Below, one piece after another: positions 41,166-49,265 of a DNA stretch of 64,000 nucleotides. Position 1 is the first letter of the stretch, and every line of letters starts with the position of its first letter. The stretch comes from an uncultured Clostridia bacterium. Lineage in GTDB: Bacteria > Bacillota > Clostridia > Christensenellales > Borkfalkiaceae. The stretch spans positions 1-64,000 of the forward strand of contig CALVIN010000006.1 of assembly GCA_944330115.1 (NCBI GenBank), written 5' to 3'. Position numbers and translations under genes: made by a program. The notes below the pieces were generated by a model. The model was given only the letters and a program-made list of their open reading frames with translations. It did not search any database and was not told where the DNA came from.

Positions 41166-42580
41166 AGTATCAGCTCGTATCCGGTTTTGAAACGCACGTA
41201 GAGCTCGCCACGGATACAAAGATATTCTGCGGCTGCTCCACAAAGTTCGGCGCCTCGCCTAACACCCACTGCTGCCCCGTATGCACCGGCCAGCCGGGCG
41301 CGCTGCCCGTGCTAAATAAAAAGGTGGTGGAGTATGCCATAAGGGCGGGGCTCGCCACCCATTGCACGATAAATACAATAACGCACTTGGACAGAAAGAA
41401 TTACTGCTATCCCGACCTTCCCAAGGCCTATCAGATATCGCAGTTCGATAAGCCGCTGTGCGAGCACGGCTATGTGGAGCTCGAGAGCGGCAAAAAAATA
41501 AGGCTGACGCGCATACACATAGAGGAGGACGCGGGCAAGCTGGTGCACGAGCGCGGCCACACGCTCATCGACTACAACCGCGGCGGCGTGCCTCTCATTG
41601 AGATCGTATCCGAGCCCGACATCTCTTCGCCCGAGGAGGCGCGCGAATACGTCGAAAAGTTGCAGCTCATCATGCGATATATAGGCGTATCCGACTGCAA
41701 GATGCAGGAGGGCTCTATGCGGTGCGACGTGAATATCTCCCTCTGTCCCGAGGGGAGCGATGTGCTCGGCACGCGCACCGAGATAAAGAACATGAACTCA
41801 ATAACCTTTATCGAGCGCGCGATGGCATACGAGGCCGAGCGCCAGGCGGAGATATTGGACGCGGGCGGCAAGGTGGAACAGGCCACCATGCGTTTCGACG
41901 AGGCCACGGGCGAAACGTATGTAATGCGCACCAAGGAGGACGCGCAGGACTACCGCTACTTCCCCGAGCCCGACCTGCTCACCGTGCACATTCCGAAGGA
42001 GAGGGTGGAAGAAATTGCCGCCTCCCTGCCCGAACTGCCGCTCGAAAAGCTGAGAAGGTATACGGGCGAGCTCGGCATATCGCAGCACAATGCCCGCCTT
42101 TTGTATAAGTACAAGGCGGTGTGCGACTTCTTCGAGGCCTGCCTCGCGCTCGGCGCGGGCGCAAAGAACACCGCAAACCTCATTTTGGGCACGGTATATT
42201 CCACGCTCGCCACCGAGGAGGAGAAGGAGGCGTTCGATATAAAGGTGAGCGCCGGGGATATGGCTGCGCTCGTAAAATACGTCGACGGCGGCAAAATAAA
42301 CGTCACCCTCGCGCAGATGACGCTTGCAAAGATGCTCAAAGAGGGGGGCGCGCTCTCGCAGTATATAACCGAGAGCGACCTTGCGGGCGTTTCGGAGGAG
42401 CAGCTGATATCGCTCTGCCGCGAGGCCATTGCTAACAACCCAAAGGCGGCGGAGGACTACCTTGCCGGCAAACAGAAGGCGATAGGCGGCCTCTTCGGCT
42501 ATATAAAGCGCGCAACGCAGGGCAAGGCCGATATACGGCGCGCCGAGGAGATAATAAAGGGACTGCTCTCGCAAAAATAA
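41162..42580 (+). CDS. gatB: Asp/Glu-tRNA amidotransferase subunit B
   Basis: Kinase/transamidase subunit that activates the misacylated aspartate or glutamate and binds the tRNA. The 472 residues begin YQLVSGFETHVELATDTKIF and show Cys-pair zinc ligands (FCGCSTKF, CPVCTGQPG), RKNYCYPDLPKAYQISQ, SMRCDVNISL, DYRYFPEPDL, and the helical YqeY-type tail domain. It starts at ATGA with gatA. A strong terminator follows at 42627. No asparagine synthetase or AsnRS is in the window. Confidence 0.97.
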   Translation: MKYQLVSGFETHVELATDTKIFCGCSTKFGASPNTHCCPVCTGQPGALPVLNKKVVEYAIRAGLATHCTINTITHLDRKNYCYPDLPKAYQISQFDKPLCEHGYVELESGKKIRLTRIHIEEDAGKLVHERGHTLIDYNRGGVPLIEIVSEPDISSPEEAREYVEKLQLIMRYIGVSDCKMQEGSMRCDVNISLCPEGSDVLGTRTEIKNMNSITFIERAMAYEAERQAEILDAGGKVEQATMRFDEATGETYVMRTKEDAQDYRYFPEPDLLTVHIPKERVEEIAASLPELPLEKLRRYTGELGISQHNARLLYKYKAVCDFFEACLALGAGAKNTANLILGTVYSTLATEEEKEAFDIKVSAGDMAALVKYVDGGKINVTLAQMTLAKMLKEGGALSQYITESDLAGVSEEQLISLCREAIANNPKAAEDYLAGKQKAIGGLFGYIKRATQGKADIRRAEEIIKGLLSQK

Positions 42581-42626
42581 AAAATAATTAAAAAATAATT
42601 TTTTAATTAAATAATATTTTTTATAT

Positions 42627-42671
42627 GCCGCGGAGCGGCTGCAAAATTGCAGCCGCTCCGCGGCGTTTTTT
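42627..42671. terminator. Terminator of aspS-gatCAB
   Basis: An 18-bp perfect stem (42627-42644 with 42647-42664) centred on AATT, then CGTTTTTT. The next 220 nt to the deacetylase gene hold two copies of an ACATGTATGCAA-like motif (42683, 42705) and nothing else recognisable. Confidence 0.9.
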
Positions 42672-42902
42672 GCTTTTATGCAGACATGTATGCAAGTTTA
42701 TCAAGGCATGTATGCAAATTTTGTGCGCAAATGTCCATATTTTTTTGTGCGGCGCGGCAAAGCGGGCGAGTAAACAGTAATAAAGTTGCCGCGCAAAAAA
42801 TACAATATATAAAAAATATTCAGGGGCGCGCGCAGCGGCGGCGCGGGGTGCCGTCGCCGTTTTTTACATAATTCGGCAAAAGAATACCGTATTATCCAAA
42901 AT

Positions 42903-43700
42903 ATGCCGTGCGCGATAATGTATCATATGGCTAAACCTGCATTTGCGGCAACAATAAAATTAAAGACGGTGCTCCTTGCCGCCGCTGCCCTCTTAACGCT
43001 GGCGGCGCTGTGCGTGGCCGTATATTTTACGGGCGCGTACGCCGTATCGGGCGCGTCGCGGCGCATACCCATCTACAGTGTGGAGAGGGAGGATAAGCAC
43101 ATTTCCATCACCTTCGACTGTGCGTGGGGCGCCGACCACACGGGCGAGATACTTGCGGCACTCAAAGAATACAACGTGCCCGCAACTTTCTTCATGGTGC
43201 AGTTCTGGGCGGAAAAATACCCCGAATATGTGTGCGCCATAAGCGAGGGCGGCCACGATATAGGCACGCACTCCAAAACGCATTCATATATGTCGCGCAT
43301 GGCGGAGGGCGATATAAGGCAGGAGCTTGCAAGTTCCTCCGCTGCCATAACTAAAATCACGGGAAAATCTGTCGAGCTCTTCCGCGCGCCCTACGGCGAC
43401 TATGACAACGAGCTCATAGATACCGCCGCACAGCTCGGGCTGTATACCATTCAGTGGGACGTCGATAGTTTGGACTGGAAGGACCTCTCCGCGGGCGAGA
43501 TATCCATGCGCGTGATAAGCAGGGTAAAGAGCGGCTCTATAATACTCATGCACAACAACGGCGCGCACACCGCCGAGGCCGTGCCCGTAATACTTTGCGA
43601 GCTTATTTCGCGCGGGTACATATTTGTGCCCGTCTCCGAGCTGATATACAGGCAGAACTACTATATTGATTCCAACGGCAGGCAGCAGCCCGCCGCTTAA
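42903..43700 (+). CDS. Polysaccharide deacetylase (PdaB-like)
   Basis: Membrane-anchored, extracellular deacetylase of the NodB family, 265 residues. It has an N-terminal membrane helix (about 20-44), then TFDCAWGADHT (metal Asp pair), HSKTHSYM (metal His motif), RAPYGDYD and the C-terminal ILMHNNG. It resembles PdaB/YlxY proteins of spore formers that modify cortex peptidoglycan or other glycans. No ribosome site: TATTAT (42890-42895) ends 7 nt before ATG 42903. A sigma-E-like reading also fits (ATA at 42868, 17 nt, CGTATTAT). ATG 42927 is an alternative start. Confidence 0.85.
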   Translation: MPCAIMYHMAKPAFAATIKLKTVLLAAAALLTLAALCVAVYFTGAYAVSGASRRIPIYSVEREDKHISITFDCAWGADHTGEILAALKEYNVPATFFMVQFWAEKYPEYVCAISEGGHDIGTHSKTHSYMSRMAEGDIRQELASSSAAITKITGKSVELFRAPYGDYDNELIDTAAQLGLYTIQWDVDSLDWKDLSAGEISMRVISRVKSGSIILMHNNGAHTAEAVPVILCELISRGYIFVPVSELIYRQNYYIDSNGRQQPAA

Positions 43701-43739
43701 AAAACGCAATTTTGCAGAAAAACCGATCAGGAGGGATAC

Positions 43740-44423
43740 ATGAATTACAGTACGGAAAAGAACAACAGGGTCTACATCTACGGCGAAATCGTAAGCGAGG
43801 CAAAGTTCTCGCACGAGGTGTTCGGCGAGGGCTTTTACGAATTTTTCGTAAAGGTACTGCGCCTTTCGGGGCAGGTCGACGTGCTGCCCGTGACCGTTTC
43901 GGAGCGGATAATGACGGAGGACATGAAGCCGGGCGCATATATAAGCGCGTTCGGGCAGTTCCGCTCCTACAACAAGCTGGAGGGCGGCCGCTCGCGGCTG
44001 ATGCTCACGGTGTTCGTGCGCGAGCTTGCCGAGGGGCAGCAGGGCAAAAACCCCAACAGCATAGTACTTTCGGGCTATATATGCAAGCCGCCCGTCTACC
44101 GCACCACGCCCTTCAACCGCGAAATAGCCGACCTTCTGGTGGCGGTAAACCGCTCATACAACAAGTCGGACTATATCCCCGCCATCGCGTGGGGCAGGAA
44201 CGCCCGCTTCGTTAAGAATTTAAGCGTCGGCGACAGAATAGCCCTCTCGGGCAGGATACAGAGCAGGGAGTATCAGAAAAAGCAGGACGACGGCGCCTTT
44301 TTAACGCTTACGGCATACGAAGTTTCCATCTCCAAGCTCGCCGCCTTCGACGATGCCGCCGAGTTCGACATCGACGCCGAGTTCGAGCTGTATTCGCGCA
44401 TGACGCCCGCGCACGAGCAATAA
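43740..44423 (+). CDS. Tandem OB-fold SSB-like protein
   Basis: The 227 residues contain two single-stranded-DNA-binding folds. The C-terminal one is clearly SSB-like (NSIVLSGYICKPPVYRTTP, YIPAIAWGRNARFVKNLSVGDRI, GRIQSREYQKK; about 112-205). The N-terminal one is a more divergent OB fold (NRVYIYGEIVSEAKF, GEGFYEFFVKVLRLS, GAYISAFGQFRSYNK; about 9-100). There is no acidic DDDIPF-type tail; the end is acidic but different (FDIDAEFELYSR). The ATG follows AGGAGGG. It may bind ssDNA as a dimer equivalent to the SSB tetramer, or be a helper of the housekeeping SSB, which is not here. Confidence 0.8.
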   Translation: MNYSTEKNNRVYIYGEIVSEAKFSHEVFGEGFYEFFVKVLRLSGQVDVLPVTVSERIMTEDMKPGAYISAFGQFRSYNKLEGGRSRLMLTVFVRELAEGQQGKNPNSIVLSGYICKPPVYRTTPFNREIADLLVAVNRSYNKSDYIPAIAWGRNARFVKNLSVGDRIALSGRIQSREYQKKQDDGAFLTLTAYEVSISKLAAFDDAAEFDIDAEFELYSRMTPAHEQ

Positions 44424-44522
44424 AATGGCCGCACTTCATTGTTCGGATGGCGCGGCATAGAGGGCGCGGCCGCCGATATATGCGATCTTGCGGCGGGGAG
44501 GGAAAAATTTTTGCAAAAAAGC

Positions 44523-44551
44523 TTGCATTTTACATTTTTATATGTTAACAT
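44523..44551 (+). promoter_or_regulatory. Sigma-A promoter of the leuA leader
   Basis: TTGCAT (44523-44528), a 17-bp spacer, TAACAT (44546-44551); the T-box leader follows. Confidence 0.55.
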
Positions 44552-44557
44552 AAGTGT

Positions 44558-44850
44558 AATATCAGTTTTAAAGGCAGGTAAACTTGCCAACTAAATAGCT
44601 ATAATGCGATGAAGCGGAGCAGTAACCACATCTTCGGGTGCAGAGATTTGCCGGGCGGTGCGAGGCAAACAAAGGGGTGGGGCGAACTCGCCGCAGAGCA
44701 GCTTTGCTGAACTTAAAGTAGGCAAAGACGGTATTCCGCCGTATAACGGAGAGGGTGTGCTTGCACCCCGTAAGGCAGCATTTGCTGCGAAGAAGAGTGG
44801 TACCACGCGACAGAACGGCGTCTCTTTACGAGGCGCCGCTATTTTTTTAC
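44558..44850 (+). promoter_or_regulatory. T-box riboswitch, probable Leu (CTC) specifier
   Basis: The leader has the AG-bulge region GGAGCAGTAA, paired apical arms (44632-44668), GGCGAACTCGCCGCAGAG (44681-44698), the conserved T-box GAGTGGTACCACGCG (44795-44809) and a terminator GGCGTCTC/GAGGCGCC (44817-44837) with seven U. CTC (44687-44689) is the likely specifier, matching a leucine-pathway gene. Uncharged tRNA-Leu would then allow read-through into leuA. Confidence 0.85.
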
Positions 44851-44902
44851 CTTTGCTCAAAAAATGTTATCTATTAAATTACTATCAAAGAGGGCGAAAT
44901 CT

Positions 44903-46558
44903 ATGAAAAATTATCAGAAGTATTCAAAACAGTATTTTCTTCCCAAGGAGCGCTGCATGGACTGGGCGGAAAAGGACGCGGTGGAGGCTGCGCCCGTATG
45001 GTGCTCGGTAGACCTTCGCGACGGCAATCAGAGCCTCATCGAGCCCATGTCGCTCGAAACCAAGGTGGAATTTTTTAAACTGCTGGTAGAGATCGGCTTC
45101 AAGGAGATAGAGGTGGGCTTCCCCGCCGCGTCGGAGACGGAGTACGATTTTTTGCGCAGGCTTATAGAGGACGACCTCATTCCCGACGACGTCACCATTC
45201 AGGTGCTCACGCAGGCGCGCGAACATATAATACGCAAGACGTTCGACGCGGTAAAGGGCGCAAAGAACGTTATCGTGCACGTGTATAACTCCACGTCCGT
45301 CGCCCAGCGCGAGCAGGTGTTCAAAAAGGATAAGGAGGCAATAAAGCAGATAGCCGTCGACGGAGCAAAACTTTTAAAGGAGCTCGCCGAGCGCGACGGC
45401 GCCGACTACCGCTTCGAGTACTCGCCCGAGTCGTTCACGGGCACCGAGCCGGAGTACGCTCTCGAGGTGGTCAACGCCGTGCTCGACGTATGGCAGCCCA
45501 CGGCGGAGCGTAAGGCGGTGATAAACCTGCCCGCAACTGTGGAAAACGCCATGCCGCACGTATATGCGCAGCAGATAGAGTTCATGCACAAGCACATGAA
45601 GTACAGGGAGAACGTAGTGCTCTCGCTGCATCCCCACAACGACAGGAGCTGCGGCGTTGCCGCCGCCGAGATGGGGCTCCTTGCGGGCGCAGACCGCATA
45701 GAGGGCACGCTGTTCGGCAACGGCGAGCGCACAGGCAACGTTGATATAGTCACGCTCGCCATGAATATGTTTTCGCAGGGCGTCGATCCCAAGCTCAACT
45801 TTGAAAATATGCCCTACATATGCTCGCTCTACCGCACTTTCACGGGCATGGCGATAAATCCCCGCCAGCCGTATGCGGGCGAGCTGGTGTTTGCCGCCTT
45901 CTCGGGCTCGCACCAGGACGCCATCGCAAAGGGCATGGAGTGGAGGGAGAAGAAGGGCCTCGCCGCGTGGAACGTGCCCTACCTTCCCATCGACCCGCAC
46001 GACGTGGGCAGGCAGTACGACGCCGACGTAATACGCATAAATTCCCAGTCGGGCAAGGGAGGCGTTGGCTATGTGCTGCAAAAGAGTTACGGCATAAACA
46101 TGCCCGCCCGCATGAAGGAGGCCATGGGATATGCCGCAAAGAGCGTTTCCGACCATCTCCACAAGGAGCTCCACGCCGAAGAGATATACAAAATTTTCTG
46201 CGAGCACTTCGTCGACGGCCGCAGGGCGTTCGACGTCATCGAGTGCCACTACAAGCAGATAAACGGCATAACGGCCACCGTCACCGTGCTCAAAGACGGC
46301 AAGATGACCGACGTCACCGCCGAGGGCAACGGCAGGCTGAACGCCGTTTCAAACGCGCTCAAAAACTTCCTCGGCGTGCAGTATACGCTCACCGACTACG
46401 AAGAGCACGCGCTCACCCAGCGCTCGAGCTCAAAGGCCATATCCTATGTGGGCATAGAGAGCGGCGGCAAGCCCTTCTGGGGCGCGGGCGTCGATGAGGA
46501 CATAATCACCTCGTCGGTAAAGGCGCTCGTCGCGGCAATAAACAACATGCTCGCATGA
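44903..46558 (+). CDS. leuA: 2-isopropylmalate synthase (LeuA type 2)
   Basis: Condenses acetyl-CoA with 2-oxoisovalerate, the first committed step to leucine. The 551 residues are of the long LeuA2 form: WCSVDLRDGNQSLIEPM (metal and catalytic Arg-Asp), FKEIEVGFPAASETEYDF, SLHPHNDRSCGVAAAE (metal HxH), GNGERTGNVD, and the C-terminal LeuA dimer/allosteric domain (about 430-551) with DVIECHYKQINGITATV for feedback by leucine. The ATG at 44903 has GAGGG 9 nt upstream. It is alone: leuB, leuC and leuD are not adjacent. A GGGCGCCCGC hairpin (46650-46676) follows. Confidence 0.94.
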   Translation: MKNYQKYSKQYFLPKERCMDWAEKDAVEAAPVWCSVDLRDGNQSLIEPMSLETKVEFFKLLVEIGFKEIEVGFPAASETEYDFLRRLIEDDLIPDDVTIQVLTQAREHIIRKTFDAVKGAKNVIVHVYNSTSVAQREQVFKKDKEAIKQIAVDGAKLLKELAERDGADYRFEYSPESFTGTEPEYALEVVNAVLDVWQPTAERKAVINLPATVENAMPHVYAQQIEFMHKHMKYRENVVLSLHPHNDRSCGVAAAEMGLLAGADRIEGTLFGNGERTGNVDIVTLAMNMFSQGVDPKLNFENMPYICSLYRTFTGMAINPRQPYAGELVFAAFSGSHQDAIAKGMEWREKKGLAAWNVPYLPIDPHDVGRQYDADVIRINSQSGKGGVGYVLQKSYGINMPARMKEAMGYAAKSVSDHLHKELHAEEIYKIFCEHFVDGRRAFDVIECHYKQINGITATVTVLKDGKMTDVTAEGNGRLNAVSNALKNFLGVQYTLTDYEEHALTQRSSSKAISYVGIESGGKPFWGAGVDEDIITSSVKALVAAINNMLA

Positions 46559-46826
46559 CGGTGGATAAATCCGTGTGTAAATTTTTGGATATAAACTTAA
46601 TAATATTGCAAAAATATATGTGAATATTGCCTGAAAAATTGCATTTTAAGGGCGCCCGCAGGCCGTGCGGGCGCCCATTGTAATAAAAAACGTTACAAAT
46701 CATTTGACTATATTTTTTTGCCGCGCTATAATATTTAGGCGCAGGCAGGGAGGAGGCGGCACGCCATACGGCGGCGCACGCACGCTCGAAAGCCGCGCAA
46801 ATAAAAATAAAATAAGGATATCCACT

Positions 46827-47666
46827 ATGTTTCCCGGACCTCTCTTTTCGATAGGAAACCTGCACGTGTATGCATACGGCATCTGCATGGCCGTGGGCAT
46901 AATAGCGTGCTTTGCCTTCCTGCTGTGGGCATTCTGGTATAAGAATTTCAACGAGGAGTGCACCGATAAGATGCTCTTCCTCGGCCTCATAGCCACGGCT
47001 ATAGGCATACTCTTTGCCATGCTCTTCCAGTCGGTATATAACTACATTGAAACGGGTAAATTCACCTTCGGCAGCATGACGTTCATAGGCGGCCTCATCG
47101 GCGGCGTGAGCAGCTATCTCATCTTCTACAACCTGTATGTATACGTCGTTGCGCCGCGCACTAAAATAAAGGCGCTGCAAAACAACATGAACGCCAGCCT
47201 CACCGACGCGCTTCCCTTCATTCCCATAGGAATAACGATAGCGCACGCCTTCGGAAGATTGGGCTGTACTTTCGCCGGCTGCTGCTACGGCAAAGAGGCC
47301 GATTGGGGCATATACTTTGCCACCGCGGGCACAAAGGTAATACCCACCCAGCTGTTCGAGTGCATATTCCTCGTAATACTCTCGGTGGTCATGGCGGTGC
47401 TCTACTTCAAGTTCAAGTTCAACTGCAACCTCGGGCTCTATCTCGTGGCATACGGCGTTTGGCGCTTTATAATAGAGTTCTTCCGCAATGACGACCGCGG
47501 CAGCTTTATACCCGGCCTGTCGCCCTCGCAGTTCTGGTGCATAATAATGGTGCTTGCCGGCATAGGCTACTTCTTCCTGTATAAGTATGTGCTCAAAGCC
47601 AAGATGAAGCACCCCGAACTTCAGCCCTCCGTGCGCAAAAAGAAGGGCGAGGAGGAGAGCAAGTAA
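46827..47666 (+). CDS. lgt: Prolipoprotein diacylglyceryl transferase
   Basis: Transfers diacylglycerol from phosphatidylglycerol to the lipobox Cys of prelipoproteins. The 279 residues have about seven membrane segments. They carry the N-terminal IGNLHVYAYGICMAVG (catalytic-loop Tyr/His region), the signature GRLGCTFAGCCYGKEADWGIYF, PTQLFECIF and the C-terminal WRFIIEFFRNDDRG. The ATG at 46827 follows AAGGAT; the longer frame from 46665 is not used. A lipoprotein substrate candidate in this window is the flavodoxin at 59266. Confidence 0.94.
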   Translation: MFPGPLFSIGNLHVYAYGICMAVGIIACFAFLLWAFWYKNFNEECTDKMLFLGLIATAIGILFAMLFQSVYNYIETGKFTFGSMTFIGGLIGGVSSYLIFYNLYVYVVAPRTKIKALQNNMNASLTDALPFIPIGITIAHAFGRLGCTFAGCCYGKEADWGIYFATAGTKVIPTQLFECIFLVILSVVMAVLYFKFKFNCNLGLYLVAYGVWRFIIEFFRNDDRGSFIPGLSPSQFWCIIMVLAGIGYFFLYKYVLKAKMKHPELQPSVRKKKGEEESK

Positions 47667-47793
47667 TTTTGCTCATAAAAGCCGCGCTGTTTCGGGCGCA
47701 CGCCGATGCGGCAAGCCGCGTTTTTGCGGGCGCATGTGTGTCGCGCGTGAAAAAAATTACAATAAAATGAACGTAATTTGTCAAAAATAAATC

Positions 47794-47816
47794 GGGCGCC
47801 TTCGGGCGCCTTTTTT
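47794..47816 (+). terminator. Intrinsic terminator after lgt
   Basis: GGGCGCC, loop TTC, GGGCGCC, then TTTTTT. It lies 128 nt beyond the lgt stop. Confidence 0.85.
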
Positions 47817-47817
47817 A

Positions 47818-47846
47818 TTGACTTTTGGCCGCGCTTTTACTATATT
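47818..47846 (+). promoter_or_regulatory. Sigma-A promoter of the AEC carrier gene
   Basis: TTGACT (47818-47823), 17 bp, TATATT (47841-47846), giving a leader of about 60 nt. Confidence 0.7.
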
Positions 47847-47913
47847 TTTAAATCGTTGCACGGGCGGGCAAACTGTCCGCAAAATAAGTTTGGTGCGACC
47901 ATGTGTTTAAGTT

Positions 47914-48894
47914 ATGGATAATCTTCTGTTTACTCTCAACGCCATCTTACCCCTCATTCTGCCCATAGTTTTAGGCTATGTGCTGCGCAGGATAAAGCTG
48001 TTCGGCAGGGTGTTTTTAACCTACGGCAACAAGCTGGTGTTCACGGTGTTCATACCCGTGCTCATCTTCAACAACCTGTATATGACCAACTTTTCGGATA
48101 TCAACTGGAAGATAGCCGTGTTTGTGTTTGCCGCCTCGGTGGGCATGTTCCTCATCGGCTGGCTGCAGGCGCTGCCCTTTAAAAAGTATCCCACCCGCCG
48201 CAGCGTGGTGCACCAGTCGGCGTTCAACTCCAACTACGCCGTAATCGGCTTCTCGCTCTCGGTGATGCTCGCGGGGCAGGCGGCGGGCACTCAGGCCAGC
48301 GTCGCCGCGGCGGTCATAGTGCCCACGGTAAACCTGCTGGCTGTAATTGCCTTCACCATGTATGGCGACGGCAGCGGCTCGCGCCCCACGACAAAGCAGG
48401 TGGTGCTTAAAATTGTGACCAACCCGCTGATAATTTCGGTGGTGATAAGCTTCATATTCATGTTCATCCGCTGGGCTATAATGCAGGCGGGAGTGGACTT
48501 CACCCTCTCTGAAGACAACTTCTTTGCAAAGACGCTCGATAACCTCGCCGCCGTGGCGATGCCCCTTGCGCTCGTCGTGCTCGGCGGCCAGTTCAGTTTC
48601 GGCGCGGCGGGTCATCTGTGGAAGGAGATAGCCATATCCTCCGTTTCAAGGCTGATAATTCTGCCCGTCATCTGCATAGTGGTGGCGTATGCTGTGGGCA
48701 TGCGCTCTGCAACCGAAATGGCGGTGATAATATCTGTGTGCGCAACGCCCGTCGCCGTATCAAGTTCGCCCATGGCCATTCAGATGGGGCAGGACGGCGA
48801 GCTCGCCGGGCAGCTGATAGTGTGGACGACGCTCTTCTCGGCGGTAAGTCTGTTCCTCATAATATTCACCTGCTCGTCCATAGGCATACTGTAA
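47914..48894 (+). CDS. AEC-family transporter (auxin efflux carrier / malate permease type)
   Basis: Membrane carrier of 326 residues with about ten hydrophobic segments. Family landmarks are the N-terminal LPLILPIVLGYVLRRIKLF, the central SAFNSNYAVIGFSLS (the conserved Asn-rich gate), MPLALVVLGGQFSF and the C-terminal CATPVAVSSSPMAIQMG. Bacterial members move organic acids such as malate or malonate, but this substrate cannot be read. No ribosome site is seen near the ATG. Two copies of the composite repeat follow the gene. Confidence 0.87.
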   Translation: MDNLLFTLNAILPLILPIVLGYVLRRIKLFGRVFLTYGNKLVFTVFIPVLIFNNLYMTNFSDINWKIAVFVFAASVGMFLIGWLQALPFKKYPTRRSVVHQSAFNSNYAVIGFSLSVMLAGQAAGTQASVAAAVIVPTVNLLAVIAFTMYGDGSGSRPTTKQVVLKIVTNPLIISVVISFIFMFIRWAIMQAGVDFTLSEDNFFAKTLDNLAAVAMPLALVVLGGQFSFGAAGHLWKEIAISSVSRLIILPVICIVVAYAVGMRSATEMAVIISVCATPVAVSSSPMAIQMGQDGELAGQLIVWTTLFSAVSLFLIIFTCSSIGIL

Positions 48895-48906
48895 AGGGAC
48901 GGCAAG

Positions 48907-48960
48907 TGAAACCCCTCCGAGTTTCGCTGCGCTCAACCCACCTCCCCCCGAAGGGGAGGT
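48907..48960 (+). repeat. Composite palindromic repeat, forward copy
   Basis: TGAAACCCCTCCG, TTTCGCTGCGCTCAACCC, then ACCTCCCCCCGAAGGGGAGGT. The inner stem equals that of the copy at 24844. Confidence 0.9.
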
Positions 48961-48977
48961 GATTTTACCCTATATGT

Positions 48978-49012
48978 ACCTCCCCTTTGAGGGGAGGGTA
49001 GGGTGGGGTTCC
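48978..49012 (-). repeat. Composite palindromic repeat, reverse copy
   Basis: ACCTCCCCTTTGAGGGGAGG followed by GGTGGGGTTCC. It forms an inverted pair with the copy at 48907. An (ATTAA)n A/T-only tract of about 50 bp follows (49027-49076), then a GTCCGCGCCACGCCC hairpin (49089-49126). Confidence 0.85.
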
Positions 49013-49187
49013 ATAAAAAAGCATTTAAATAATTAAAAAATAAATTAAATTAAATTAAATTAAAATTAAATTAAATGCTGTTTTTATCGGGCGTGGCGCG
49101 GACAAATTTTTGTCCGCGCCACGCCCTTTTACACGCCTAAAACCCGCCCATTTTGAATGCCGCAAAATTTTACTTTTAAAATACCCT

Positions 49188-49216
49188 GTATAAACAATTT
49201 TTGCTTTCACATACTT
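49188..49216 (+). promoter_or_regulatory. Sigma-G/F-like promoter of spoVT
   Basis: GTATA (49188-49192) fits the sigma-G -35 GHATR. After 17 bp comes CATACTT (49210-49216), which fits CATHHTA except for the last base. spoVT is a sigma-G gene in Bacillus, so the match is expected biologically. Confidence 0.65.
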
Positions 49217-49233
49217 TTACTGTAAATTTAAAC

Positions 49234-49260
49234 GGGGCGGCGTGCCGCCCCTCAAAGGGG
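49234..49260 (+). promoter_or_regulatory. Alternative hairpins over the spoVT ribosome site
   Basis: GGGGCGGC (49234-49241) can pair with GCCGCCCC (49244-49251). The same CCCC (49248-49251) can instead pair with AGGGG (49256-49260), the spoVT ribosome site. The two structures exclude each other. Confidence 0.55.
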
Positions 49261-49265
49261 AGAAT

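Noticed and set aside
46506..47612. Minus-strand frame of 368 codons
   Set aside because: Opposite lgt and the leuA end; low-complexity composition and no start context.
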